Assembly (NCBI RefSeq): GCF_002127325.2
Contig: NC_035439.2
Span: 4,584,110-4,648,109 of the forward strand
DNA from: Helianthus annuus
Lineage: Eukaryota; Streptophyta; Magnoliopsida; Asterales; Asteraceae
Direction: 5' to 3'
Length of the DNA: 64,000 bases
Positions 46,023-57,207 of this stretch are shown here, in pieces. The position numbers were made by a program, and so were the translations under genes. The stretch's first letter is position 1. Every line of letters starts with the position of its first letter. The notes below the pieces were generated by a model, which saw nothing but the letters and a program-made list of their open reading frames with translations, made no database searches and was not told where the DNA came from.

Positions 46023-46128
46023 TTACGGACCGTAAAGGTCATGCCTTACGGACCGTAAGGGAGCGCATGATTGATTTAGATCCGCCACAGGCTTACGGAC
46101 CGCAAGGCCTAAGCCATACGGTCCGTAA
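46023..46128. promoter_or_regulatory. U3 palindrome cassette (TTACGGACCGTAA type)
   Basis: Four dyads in about 106 bp: 46023-46035 (perfect), 46044-46060 (perfect 17 bp), 46092-46106 (one mismatch) and 46116-46128 (tacggtccgta type). It lies 180-285 bp before the TATA box. The core is CGG-N-CCG. Possible binding sites or methylation targets; function is inferred only. Confidence 0.6.
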
Positions 46129-46306
46129 GCAACGCCCAGCGACAGAAATATGGCTGTTGGCTCTTTTAAGCGGCAAGACAATTATGGATGGGTTTTCCAG
46201 AGGCATGGGCGCCCCCCTACTCGACCCATAACACCTTAGGACACCTGCCCATCATCCATGCTCACTTGTAGACCAATGTGTGATGATCTAAGAGCTTGTC
46301 TTGCAC

Positions 46307-46314
46307 TATAAATA
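46307..46314 (+). promoter_or_regulatory. TATA box of the solo LTR
   Basis: TATAAATA followed by a leader with cacacctcaaacacac. The same arrangement is seen at 57208 in the related LTR. Confidence 0.65.
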
Positions 46315-48754
46315 GACCTCATTGTTCACAATTTAGAACACACCTCAAACACACTTCTCTGATCATCTCTGGAGCTTCCAAGCTTTATTCTAGCATCCTA
46401 TTTCGTGTTCAAGCTTCTGTAAGTCGTTTAATTCCTTTGTGGTTTAAGTTTTACTTAGTAATGTAGCTAAAAATCAAACCGTCGTAACTACGGTTTGACT
46501 TCAAGATAAATCCTTAATGGCTCAGTCTTCTGTCGAATCAAAAGTGGTTATGTGTTGGTATTTATGTGGGTAATAAACCTCTGAAAGGGTTCCCCATGAT
46601 CACCACTCCAACTAGTTCAAATGTCGAGTCAAACGCGTACTTAAAAAGTCAACAGAAAGCTATTTTTGCGATTCTTGCATAATCTGTAATGTAAACGATA
46701 TGCAACCTGTTTAGACACTCATAAAACATGATAATAAGTATATAAACTTGTTTACGCTCGCTTGATTCGGCCATTTGCTATATTAACCCGGTTCGGAACC
46801 GAATGTCGCAAAAGTTTGACTTTTGCTTTGACCTCAGTTCTGGCCCGTTTTAGTGCAATGTAGATATGCCTTAGGACTCTCTTAGGACCAGGTTACATGA
46901 TGGTATAAACCTCTGTGACCGGTTCGTTGTTTGTCCGAGTCTTTTACGCATTTCCGCTAATTACTTAAAAGTTGACCGTAACGCCCTTTTTAAAATAAAA
47001 CGAGTATTTCGGACACGTGAAGGGATCATAACCTTGCTTACTAAATTCTAAGCATGTCCTTAAAGTTTCACGTCAATCCGAGGTCTAGAATAGGAGTTAT
47101 GCTAAAAAGCGCAATTAAAGTAAACTTTTGTAATAAACGGCGCAATTAGCATAACGCCTACCTAAACCAAGATTTCGTCACCGAAACTTTTACCCACTGT
47201 AATAAAATAATATTTTGGGATTTTTAAGGATTTTTAATAAATTTTAACCTGCTCATAACCTGCGGTTATGGCTACGGTTCGGTAAATACCGAATATGCCC
47301 TTTTCGGCCAAAACTTGAGTTCTGCAAGGTCTTTTGACCCGATTCCAGTTGTTACTGATTTTAAATAATAAATAAGATATTTTAGACTTGTTAAACTGAT
47401 CAGGAAACTCAGGTTTCCTGTAGAACTCAGAAATCCCCTTTAAAAGTCTTTAAAATGACCAGAAAACCCCTACGGGGCGTATAATGAACTAAAACTCGTT
47501 ACGGGCATTATGGAAGGTATCCTACTGATACCACAACCTCTTTAAAGTATATTGACTTAGGAAAACAGTGTAGGACTCCTACGGTTACCCGTTGCGCCTA
47601 TTGCGCGCACGGTTTGGCTTATGTAACTAGTTTACTTAGATTAGCTGATATGGGTCAAACCATATCATTTTGACCCCAAAATCCAGAGTGTGAATATTAA
47701 ACCCGTATAAAACAAGTCTCCGAGCTTGTTGGGTCAGAATCACATTCCATTCTCGGTTTTCGCCTTTCACGCGATTAAACCGTACCTATCCCTCGAAACT
47801 AACCGGTCTAGGCTACGGCTAATATAAAGACCCGTTAGGATTCTAATAGGTTAATTTAAACCTTCGTTCCAGAATAAGGAGCCCTAGTAAAAGATACCTG
47901 TGATTTAACTGATTAAGGATAATACTTGCAAAGGTAAATACTTTTAACTTATTTTCCCTTATACGGGCTTGGGTTACGGTATATAAAATACCGCTTGATT
48001 GAGCATCAAATAATTCCATCGCTTAGGTGGTTAATTGAATAGTTTGATCGGCTCATTTAAACAGTCTTGTTACTTAAAAGCCTTTGGGGGGTTAATGACC
48101 ATGTCCCGGATATCCTTGGCATCATTTTACGAAATGGCCACGACCTTGACAGTCGGGTGTAGGCGTACACCCGGTATTATGTCTATATTATTAAAAGACC
48201 TAGCCGATGGTTTACCCACCTCGGTTTTACGCAAATGTGGTGTGTCTATTGATCTTTAACCCGGACAGGATCCGGGCTACTGAACGCATAGAAGGAACAT
48301 GTAATTCGTTCACAAGATTATAATTTTAAATAATTCTCCCAAGTTAAATAAACATGTTTATGCCATGTGCATCCAAACCAATTTTCAACCATTTTACAAA
48401 ATGAGTCAGTTGATTGTATTTACCAGTGTAAACTGACGTATTTTCCCAAAAAGATTAAGTGCAGGTACTACACGTAATTGGCTGGTAGTAGCTCCCTAGC
48501 ATCTAAGGAAGTCTCGCAAGCTTGATGTCTATCTGTTGAACAATATTTTTATTTATTTGATCCATCCTGTGGATACTATTCAACTACTTGTGATACAATT
48601 GGATATTACAGTAAATGGTTGAATTATATTTATCTTTATGCTTCCGCTGTGCATTCATATATTGTGGTTTGACTATATTGTTGCCAACTACGTCACGGTA
48701 ATCCCCCACCGGGCCCACCGGTGATACACGTGGAAATCGGGGTGTGACACAACC

Positions 48755-49636
48755 GATGCCGCTACTCCTAAAAACCCAACCGCAACCTCTTGATATGACA
48801 ATCATCATTAGAACACAGGTGTGTGGCCGCTCTATAAAAACAAAATTCGTGTACCCAAATTCAGAAACATATTTAGAAAATTGTCTCTTGAGTTCAGATT
48901 TCTTTCAATTAACTACCATCACAACCGTCGCAAACAACAACCCACGACCTATCGTCCATACTCGCCGCCCATTTACAGGCTTATAGCCCCAAACTTGTTG
49001 CAATTTGTTTGGTGTTGAAGGGATGTGTGGTGATATATGGTGGTGAGAATGATGTCTGAGGGGTTCACTTTCATGGCATACTTAATTACTACTTATCTTT
49101 AGTATTCATCATTTTGTTAATCTATGAATGTAAAATGATTTTATAACATTCATAGATCTGGTAGTAAAAATTAAATAACAAATTGCAACAATTATACTAA
49201 CCTTGATTTGGGTGAAACAGAGAATGACATCAGAGTAACCCTAATAAACAAACATATCAATGTTTATTGATTTGGGTGAAACAGAGAATGTCATCGGAAT
49301 AACCCTAATAAACAAACATATGAATGTTTAAGATAAATCAAGTAGAAATAATTAAAACAAAGCAAAGAATATGTAATATAAATTCAACTTGGGCAGGAGC
49401 AAATGAAAAGATTACCTATTGGAGGAAGATCGACCGGTTGGATCATATGAACAGTGTCATCGCCATTAGAATGCGGGAGACGCGATTAATGAAAAGTAGG
49501 TATCATTAAACCAATTATCCGGGTCGGATTATTTTACCCAAAGGGTCCGAGTGTCATTAGGCGGGAAAATCATCCAAAGAGTCCCTCAACAATCGACACG
49601 TGTTCCCACATGATTTTGTTTATTATAATAGTAAGA
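48755..49636. other. Right arm of the minus Helitron with a 60-bp tandem duplication
   Basis: Positions 49206-49264 and 49265-49325 are two near-identical copies around gatttgggtgaaacagagaa. On the minus strand an exon-like stretch near 49410-49470 (MIQPVDLPPIG before gtaatc) may be further captured gene sequence, unidentified. Confidence 0.45.
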
Positions 49637-50700
49637 TTTTAGTAGCTTGGTAGTTTTTTTTTTTTTAATTTCAGTAGTTTTTATTACAATGTTTTTATGT
49701 ATGCAGAATGGTCGACACTCGTCAAGACTTTTACTTGATTACTTATATTAATTATCTACTCATTTAATTAATTGAATACATTTAATAATTTAAGTAAGTG
49801 AATTTAAAGAAAAAATGGGTAAACTTAAATAAAAAATGGGTGATGATGTGGAAAATGTAAGGATGTTTGTATGGTTGAAGATGAAATTGGTGGTTTTTAA
49901 GGATTTTGAAGGATATGATGTGACAGCTCATTAGGGAGCTAAGGGTGTCGTTTGCATTAGAGATAGTCTTATTGGATTTGGTGTTATTTTGGGTTAAACA
50001 CCTATTTCTTTATATAGTTTTAATTGGAGGGGTATGATAAATAGACCTAACATAAGGATTAATATATCAAACTAGTCAACTTTTGTTAATGATTAACTAT
50101 TTTAATACATTATTTTAATTTAAAGTCAAAAGTAATAATTATGTTTTTTATGTTATTTTGTTTTATAATACTTTTGTTACTTTTTTATATCTGGTTATAT
50201 TATTATCAGTATTAATAGAAACATTAATAAATAAATAATCAAGACATTTTATTATAAACACGAAAGTGAAAAACTTCAATGATAAATAAATAAATAACGA
50301 GTCTCTAATAAAAAAAGTAAATGTGCAAACATTAAAACAATTAATCACCTACATCGACAAAACCATTTTCACGACGATAAAGTTGTGTATATAATTTTAG
50401 ACGCCACATATACATGGTCTCCCATTCAGCCACAGACATGCTAATATTGCGAAAATTTTAATAAGACGTGATTATAAGCATCATACACCTTTATCCTCTC
50501 ATTTTACTCGTAAGAATATAACTACACATAAAAGTTAACGAAATTCTCATTTTACTCATAAGAATATAACTAAACATAAAAGTTAACGAAAAAAATAGAT
50601 ATGTACTTTTTTAAGAAATGGGAAAAAGATACATACCTTTTTTCCTTTCTTTCGTTCTTTTATTTTGTGAACAAATTCATTTGAGTCTTCTTTTATACAG
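49637..50700. other. AT-rich DNA with a short tandem duplication
   Basis: No gene seen. Positions 50498-50541 and 50546-50589 are tandem copies (ctcattttactcgtaagaat). Positions 49970-50030 repeat sequence from 1555-1620 (ggtgttattttgggttaaac). Confidence 0.45.
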
Positions 50701-51634
50701 AGTTAATTACATAGATGGACCCTATGATTTATAGTTAGTTTAATGTTTAGGTACTAACTTTTTTTAACAGTTTTAGGTTTTATGATTTCAATTTTATAAC
50801 ACCTCTGGGTACTAACACCAAAATTAGTTAATTTTATCAATATAATGAGTAAAATACCCTTCCATTTTTTTAATTTTATCAATGTTACACCTTTGGGTAC
50901 TATCACCAAATTTTATTTTAAGTTTAAATCAAGAGTTAATTACATAGTTAGTCACCATGGTTTACACAAACTAACAATTTAAGTTACTAATAGTTTAAAA
51001 TCACTTCCTGTGGTACTAAATTTCCATTTCTTTAACATGTGGGGTATTAATTACATAGTTAGTCCATGTGGTTTACACAAACTAACAATCTAAGGTACTA
51101 ATAGTTAACCATGGAATGAACGTTAATACCCCCCACATGTTAAAAAATGAAAAGTTAGTACCCTAAGAAGTGATTTTAAACTATTAGTACCTTAGATCGT
51201 TACTTTGTGTAAACCACAAGGACAAGGACAAACCCATTTTCCCGGAACCCGAGTAAGGGGGATACACCTGTGATATCGACACAAGCATGTTTCCCGCCCT
51301 CCCAACCAAAAACTAGCACGTCAGCCGAGCGTAAGGTGGACCTCCCTTTCGTCAGGTCTGTAAGAAAATTAATCGGTGCCTCTTTCTTTGCCGAGATCCC
51401 TGCTCGTCTGAGAATATCCATTAACTCATCTCGAATTAAGTCATGGTGATACTTAAACCCCGGCAACTCTCTACAGTGTAACGCATGCTCATCGTATTTA
51501 TCCAGGCATGTTTTACGGCAGACTGGACAAGTTACAAAATTGAAACCATAAAACCTAAACCTGTTAAAAAAAGTTAGTACCCAAAGGTGAAACTAGCTAT
51601 AAACCATAGGGTTCATATGTGTAATTAACTCTTT
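50701..51634. mobile_element. Foldback (Mutator-like) element with captured gene fragment
   Basis: Arms of about 100 bp: left 50701-50815 (gttaattacatagatgg) and right 51535-51634 (its inverted copy, gtgtaattaactct). Flanks cttttatac and cttttatatac may be an imperfect 9-bp TSD. A second inverted repeat (about 50935-51225) is nested in its left part. Between the nested repeat and the right arm lies the captured gene piece 51200-51545. This layout resembles a Pack-MULE. Confidence 0.65.
51200..51545 (-). pseudogene. CCHC zinc finger plus endonuclease-like domain, captured fragment
   Basis: The minus-strand frame reads CPVCRKTCLDKYDEHALHC, a C-x2-C..H-x4-C finger, then FKYHHDLIRDELMDILR, AGISAKKEAPINFLTD, GRSTLRSADVLVFGWEGGK and HACVDITGVSPL. 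A finger followed by an R/PAD....D-x-T-G pattern resembles the restriction-like (REL) endonuclease end of R2-type retroelements. Plant proteins with this domain are usually left uncharacterised. The fragments at 6797-7036, 36930-37620 and 41346-41730 look like its missing C-terminal half. No start codon or reverse transcriptase is present here. The activity is inferred from pattern only. Confidence 0.55.
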
Positions 51635-51639
51635 TATAT

Positions 51640-52356
51640 ACAAAAATCACCAAATTTGGTTTATTTGAAAAAGTTGAAGATTATACATTTAATCTGATAA
51701 TTTTCCGCCCCAATGATGTTGGTGCGTTAGTTACTGACTTGGTACGTACATTTCGTCAATACCAACCTATAGCTGAGCAAGAAAATGTATCTGTCCATCA
51801 TACTGACGAAGAAATTCAACATGGCATGGATGAAGATACTTTTCCACCTGAAGATGTTGATGTTGACAGTGTTATTGAAGTACCTGATCTGGATTACGAT
51901 CCTAACGACAATCAGCATTTTTATGAAGTACTGGCTGTTCACGAGAATCCTCCTCTACCTGTTGCCAATGTGTATAAAGTCGAGTGGGTCCTAACATACT
52001 GATTTGTAAGTCTACCATGATTCCAAATAATTTAAACTTATTAATTATTTTCAAGATGAATTATTTTCATTTAGGTTGGTGCTTATACATCTTTATTTTT
52101 TCATGTGATGTAGGGTTTCCCAACATCTTTTGTTACAAATGTGCCGTTACATGATGTGCACCATATGACTGTTCATACTAACGATGGTGCTTCTATATTG
52201 ATGGAATTGCGTTCTGAATATGCACATGGTAAACCGAGGTATGCTTTAAAAGGCTGGCAGAGATTCATGTGTGGAGTTGGTTTGGTTAGTGGTCGTCCGT
52301 ATTTGCTACGTTATGAAAGGAACAATGGTGTTTTGATTATTTCAGACATTATATAA
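51640..52356 (+). pseudogene. B3-domain-like (REM type) gene fragment
   Basis: The left part is open from about 51644 (ITKFGLFEKVEDYTFNLI), passes through an acidic linker (PEDVDVDSVIEVPDLDYDP) and stops at 52000-52002. After a likely intron (donor gtaagt near 52006, acceptor near 52114) the right part reads GFPTSFVTNVPLHDVHHMTV, then LKGWQRFMCGVGLVSGRPYL and stops at 52354-52356. This looks like two weak B3 folds joined by a linker, as in reproductive-meristem B3 factors. The in-frame stop before the donor makes a functional protein doubtful. It may be Helitron cargo, given the Helitron end at 52573. The 5' end is cut by the foldback element. Confidence 0.5.
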
Positions 52357-52544
52357 CCATTTTAGTATTCCTTAAGCTATGATATAGAACGAATATAAAA
52401 CAACTTTGTTTTTGTCAGTATTATATTTTATAATTGTTTAACTTTACAGACGTTTTTATCATTGATTAATTTCCTTTATTAATCATGCAATTTTCATTTA
52501 TTAATATATATGTATAGTTATTTTTTAGAAAAATAGATTCACAA

Positions 52545-52573
52545 CCCGTGAGTGTTTACGGGTGATAACCTAG
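52545..52573 (+). mobile_element. Helitron 3' terminus
   Basis: Hairpin cccgtgagtgtttacggg (52545-52562) then tgataacCTAG followed by T. Same design as the two other Helitron ends in the window. The matching 5' end was not found upstream, where the foldback element intervenes. Confidence 0.65.
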
Positions 52574-52805
52574 TAAAAATATATATAAAGAGTAAACAGA
52601 ATTATATAGCACATCAACATTGACTGAAAAATATCCCAAACTTCAAATTCACTTCTCACATATCCAGAAAAGACCCCTCTCTTGAACTGCCTAAGTACCC
52701 TTTTTACTTCTCCTCGCTCCAAACACCCCAGTATATAATAAGTATCAAGATATCTTGTCTAATTAATAGTGAAAAAAAAAGTTAAAAGCTTACCCTAAAA
52801 CTCTT

Positions 52806-52925
52806 TTAGTTGCTTCCAGCAGAATTAATTGTAAATACGGTCTGAACCACGATTAGAGCAAATAGAATGATTCCAGCAAATAAAGCAATGATATTCCATG
52901 GACTGCTGAAGTAAGTTTTCCTCTA
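52806..52925 (-). pseudogene. DUF247 (UPF0481) protein, C-terminal membrane segment only
   Basis: The minus-strand frame reads TYFSSPWNIIALFAGIILF, then ALIVVQTVFTINSAGSN and a stop at 52808-52806. DUF247 proteins end in such a Y-F-S-x-P-W motif followed by one hydrophobic helix. Everything before it is missing because Athila-like sequence starts at about 52926. Confidence 0.65.
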
Positions 52926-53417
52926 CCAAGTTATATTTTTTGGCTAATAGCCGGGACCTCCTCGCGATATACTACAAGGGGTTCCGGTTGGTGTCACTCC
53001 CCCTCCACAAGATGTTGAGGAAAATGAAGCCGCCTTCTTCCTCCCAAGAGAGATAGAAAAATGGCTTTAACAACATCTAGGGAGCATCCATCGGCTTGGA
53101 GTTCTACAAAGATACCGGAGAACTATTTCCGGAATTTTGATTCTTAATGTAAAAATAGAGCTCCTTAAAATGATTTTATGTATCACTTGACCTATCTAGT
53201 TTAGGATTTTTTACTTTTATTTTTCTACTTTGTTTTTAATTTTTAGGATTACTATGTAATTCTCTCTATGTTTTAATAAATGATGGTTTTAGCTAATTTG
53301 GTGTTTGGATGATGTAGTAATGGATAAAACACACTCGGGATGGTGAAGGATAGTAAGGGAAACTTGAACCAGTACCCCATGCACGAAAACAGGGCCATCC
53401 GACAAAATTTTCTTCCT

Positions 53418-53625
53418 TACAGCAAGTTCAGCACGGGCCGTGCCCGCCCAACACGGCCCGGTGCTGCACAATCTGCAGGAAATGCCCAGTTCAGGTAACT
53501 GGACAAGGGGCGTGCTCACTGAACACGCCCCCGTGCCCAGGCTTCTGTTTCTTTTTACAAACTTTTGTTACTGGCGATCTAAACACGGGGCCGTGCCCGG
53601 ACACCACGGGGTCGTGTCCAGACGT
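53418..53625. repeat. Palindrome cluster (CACGGGGCCGTG type) in the Athila-like internal region
   Basis: Repeated near-palindromes cacgggccgtgcccg, cacggcccggtgc, cacgcccccgtgccc, acggggccgtgcccgg and ccacggggtcgtgtcc. The same words recur in the LTR at 55245-55550. Confidence 0.65.
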
Positions 53626-55002
53626 CCAGTAACATAAATTTTTGCTTTTTCACGCCTTTTTACACATTCAATCAACCTAAAAACATATTTTTGGGACACA
53701 TTGAGGACAATGTGTAATTTAAGTGTGGGGGGATGCTAAAACTTTGAATCTTGCAAGTCCTAAATACAACCCTTACACAAAACTCTATTGGAACTGCTAA
53801 TCACCCCAATTTTTTTTTCAAAAATTTTCATTTTTTTACTTGTCTAGGCTTAATTTGGGAATTTCAAGTTCTAAAAACAAGGTTACATTTTTACAAATTT
53901 ACAACCGATAGCGTCGTGATAAAAAGAACCAACATAAGAAAATTATGAAACGGCATGACAAGTTTAGTTAAAATTTGATTATATATACTTGATCACATAA
54001 AAACCCATTCCCACAAAAAGTGAGTTTTGAGCCTTTATTGAGCATACAAATACATATCTTTAAACGAAATGCTCATTTTTTGTTTTTTGTGTGAATAGCC
54101 GCTTGTTCTTACAACTCTAGAACTTGCCACGACGATACATTCCCAGTCCTTACCAATTTAAAACCCAAGTAAGTAAATGACGGAGGCATTAGGACTAATC
54201 CTTTTTATTTCTACACCATTATTATTTTTTTTTTACTATCTACCCAAAATCCCCCTAGTTAACCCATTTGAGCCTAAACCTTTTCATTTCATAACCCAAA
54301 ACAAACACACTTTCACCCACCAAAACCTTTTTTTATTTTTAACCCTTTGTTTTAGTAACAAGCTCGGTTTTTCTTATGACTTTCAAAAAAAAATGATGAT
54401 GATGAAGCAAAAGAGAAATAAACAAACAAGTTTATCAAAAATAACTTTGTTTGAATAATGGCTTCTCCAAAATAAAAATTTCAAAAAAATAAAAAGTCTT
54501 ACGAAAACCGACGCTTTTTACGCCTTTCGCCTTTTTACTAACCACTAACCCAATCACCTACCTTTAACCCAAGCCTAACCCTTCACCCAAAAGTGCTCTT
54601 GATATTTACAAAGGTATATAGTTAAAAAGGAGGAGGATTGATTTCTTGGCAAGCCTATGGTAGGAGAAAGTTCCATGCCTCTCTCGAGTGATTCACTAAA
54701 ATACATCGTCGGCCGAGTGTTGAGTGATCCCCCGTGAGGTATGTGAACTTATATATAAATGGAATTTTAAAAAGGCATGTTATGCCCTAATAAGTAATTT
54801 ATCTTATGTAATGTTTTTAATAAATCATGACGAATAGGATTGTAAATAAATAAAAATAAAACTTAATAAAGAATCTAGGAAATCCCGACACTCTTTGACA
54901 AGCCCAAAAACCTTCTCTTCTACTCATTCCATTTGGGAGTGTAAAGCCACATTATAAAGAGTTTTGTTTGAGGACAAGCAAAGATTCAAGTGTGGGGGTA
55001 TT

Positions 55003-56296
55003 TGATGTGCGCAAAATGCAACATATAAATTACATCAAATGTGGCATAAAACTAGCCCTTTTTTAGTACTAATGTTGGAAAAAGTGTGTTTTTGTCTTCC
55101 TTTTGTATTTTCAGGATTAAATGAGCTCAAATGAACAAAAAAGCAAAAAGGCAGCTAAATCTAACATAAATACAAGAAAAGGAACAAACGTGGCATGCCC
55201 GACCCCTCGACAGCATCTTCTCAAGCAAAAACAAGAAAACAGAAGGCTGAACACGCCCCGTGCTCAGTGAGCACGGGGGCGTGCCCAAGTGTCAGCAGAA
55301 AAGACAAAGCTGTAGAAGCTTCTATCACCCACCACGGGGCGTGCCCAGGGGACACGGGGCCGTGGTCAACTCTAAGATTCGCAGAATCTAGGGAAATCTT
55401 GATAGTACAGATACGCTTCTGCACATGGGGGCGTGCCCAGCGGACATGGGGGCGTGGTCAACTAATGCAGACAAACTGCAATTAATGAAGAAAGAGAAGG
55501 AGGATGGACACGGGGCCGTGCCCAATGGACACGGGGTCGTGCCCGAGCTGCTGTTCAGGCTATAAATAGGGGTGCTTGGCTCATTTGCAAACCATCCCTT
55601 GGCACACCACCTCTCTCACACTTCACCCACCACCCGCCACCATCACAACACCATCATCCACCACCATCATCCATTGTCCATCATAGAGTGTGTGAGTCAT
55701 CTCGGGATCCAAGATTGATCGTAAGAGTTCTTGACAATCAAAGGCCATGTTTGCCTAAGTCTCTTACATCACTTGGTGAAGACAAATGTCTAGTGTAATA
55801 CTTTTTATTTTTAATCTTTTCGCACTTTTTATTTGGTTATGTATTAATGACTTTAATAACTAGTTTCTTATGCTGAAGGTGATTCTTCCTTATCGTTTGT
55901 CCGTGGTGTCTTGGCATTATTTTACTGTCTATATAAAATAAAAGATTTTCACCATTCATATCTCCACGGTCTATATGGAGATATGTTGGCTACCTGGTCG
56001 GGGGTTAAGGGAACGGTTTGGTAAGAGTCTTGCCTTGTTTAGTGTATAGATCCTGCAAGGACCTCGGTCAAATTTAGTAGGACCTCCTTCAATACCCACC
56101 GGTATTGGATGGCGGGAGTCCAAACTCTTTGATCCCCTCATATGTAAGCTACTATTAATATTTTAACCCGGCTACTTAAAACTCTTTGGTAACGTCACCT
56201 TCAAAAGAGGAGCCTACCACAATATGCATTAATAACTTAATTAATTATCTTTCAATAATCTGACCCTTTAGGATTGTATCCTTGCTGACTCAAACA
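55003..56296 (+). repeat. LTR of the Athila-like element
   Basis: Starts tgatgtgcgcaaaatg directly after the polypurine tract 54988-54998 and ends near ctgactcaaaca. About 1294 bp. A palindrome cluster at 55245-55550 is followed at once by a TATA box (55561-55568). The right boundary is inferred from the TG..CA rule, because no partner LTR is in the window. Confidence 0.6.
55561..55568 (+). promoter_or_regulatory. TATA box of the Athila-like LTR
   Basis: TATAAATA 10-320 bp after the run of cacggggccgtg-type palindromes, then a leader with cacctctctcacac. Confidence 0.65.
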
Positions 56297-56902
56297 ACTG
56301 GGTTGTAACACCTCGAAATTTTGTGTCCAATAATGTATTAACACGTGTCATGAGTTTACACGTGGCATTAAATATTAAATAAAGGACTAAAGTTGACAAA
56401 CCTTGAAAGTATGTAAATTCGAGGGTTATAAATGTCAACAAAGGGTAAATATACTGTATAGTAACCCTAAACGATGCTCGTACCTTCAAACGAATAAATC
56501 ATGGATCGTACGGAGCGAAACGCGGAAGAAAGTGAGAGATTACAAGCTACAGGGGTTAACTATGTCAACATGTTTAATTATACCTCTGAGTGACCCTTTG
56601 ACAAACCTGAGGCTTTGTAACAGTAAAATACGCTCACTAGAATGTACTATATAAATTTCGCGAAGTTCCGTTTTAAAACGAGAAAGTTATGATCAAATTC
56701 GTATGCGAGGGGTTAAAAGCGTCAACAATGAAAGTTAAGGCCTTTCGGATAGTAATTAAAATAACCGGGGACTTAACAGTGCGGGTAAAAGGCACGAGGC
56801 CTTATCGGTAAATAATCGAGGGCCAAATCGCAAAGTTACCCCTTCGAAACCGAAAGTTCAGGTTAATGATTACAAAAGATTTGAAAATCTTGAAATTTAG
56901 GC

Positions 56903-57027
56903 CTCAGGCGGCCCGCCTGAGTGAAACAAGCAAGTTGAAGCGGGCCGCGAGCCACCTATAGATACGTTTCCTCACATGAAGATCTAGGCGGCCCGCGTGC
57001 AAGTAGCCTGAATCTAATGCGGGCCGC
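56903..57027. promoter_or_regulatory. U3 palindrome cassette (GCGGCCCGC type)
   Basis: Four CGG-N-CCG dyads in 125 bp, 180-305 bp before the TATA box. It occupies the place of the TTACGGACCGTAA cassette of the sister LTR. Role unknown. Confidence 0.6.
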
Positions 57028-57207
57028 GTACAAGTCCCAGATGCAGAATTCTTGGACAGACTTGTTGTTTGAAGTTGTGAACGATCATATGGGCAATAAA
57101 TGAAGCATGGGCGCCCTCTACATGCCCCCTAGCACCCAGGGCCACCTGCTGAACATCCATGATGCCTTGTAGGTTGATGTGTGATGATCTTGAGTCCATT
57201 TTTTCAT

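Larger units (their letters stand above)
45399..48749 (+). mobile_element. Solo LTR, 3351 bp, TSD caacc (family of the last element)
   Basis: Starts tgtaacacctcg and ends ggggtgtgaca. TSD caacc at 45394-45398 and 48750-48754. Alignable almost throughout to the LTR 56304-59642. A TATA box lies at 46307-46314. Four copies of a ttacggaccgtaa palindrome lie at 46023-46128, where the other LTR has gcggcccgc-type palindromes. Open frames inside are chance. Confidence 0.92.
42675..49636 (-). mobile_element. Candidate Helitron (minus), with nested elements
   Basis: The 3' end on the minus strand shows a hairpin (cccgtgtaatacacgg, plus positions 42688-42703) about 9 bp before CTAG at 42678-42675, followed by T. 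The 5' end on the minus strand starts TCTTACTATTATAATAAA at 49636 after A and carries the acacgtgtcg block shared with the smaller Helitron. This gives A|TC..CTAG|T, as Helitrons require. It encloses the Helitron 42808-43704 and the solo LTR 45399-48749. About 2.7 kb of its own sequence remains, with a captured thioesterase fragment. Pairing of the two ends is inferred. Confidence 0.6.
52926..56296 (+). mobile_element. Athila-like Ty3 element, 3' part
   Basis: A 5'-truncated copy made of the untranslated region after pol and the 3' LTR. Polypurine-like aagtgtgggggg occurs at 53722 and aagtgtggggg at 54988-54998. Phrases such as gaggacaa..caagtgtggggg are typical of this group. No pol domain remains. 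The left boundary abuts the DUF247 fragment. A conserved frame near 52960-53130 (PPPQDVEENEAAFFLPREI) is the last coding trace. Confidence 0.65.
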
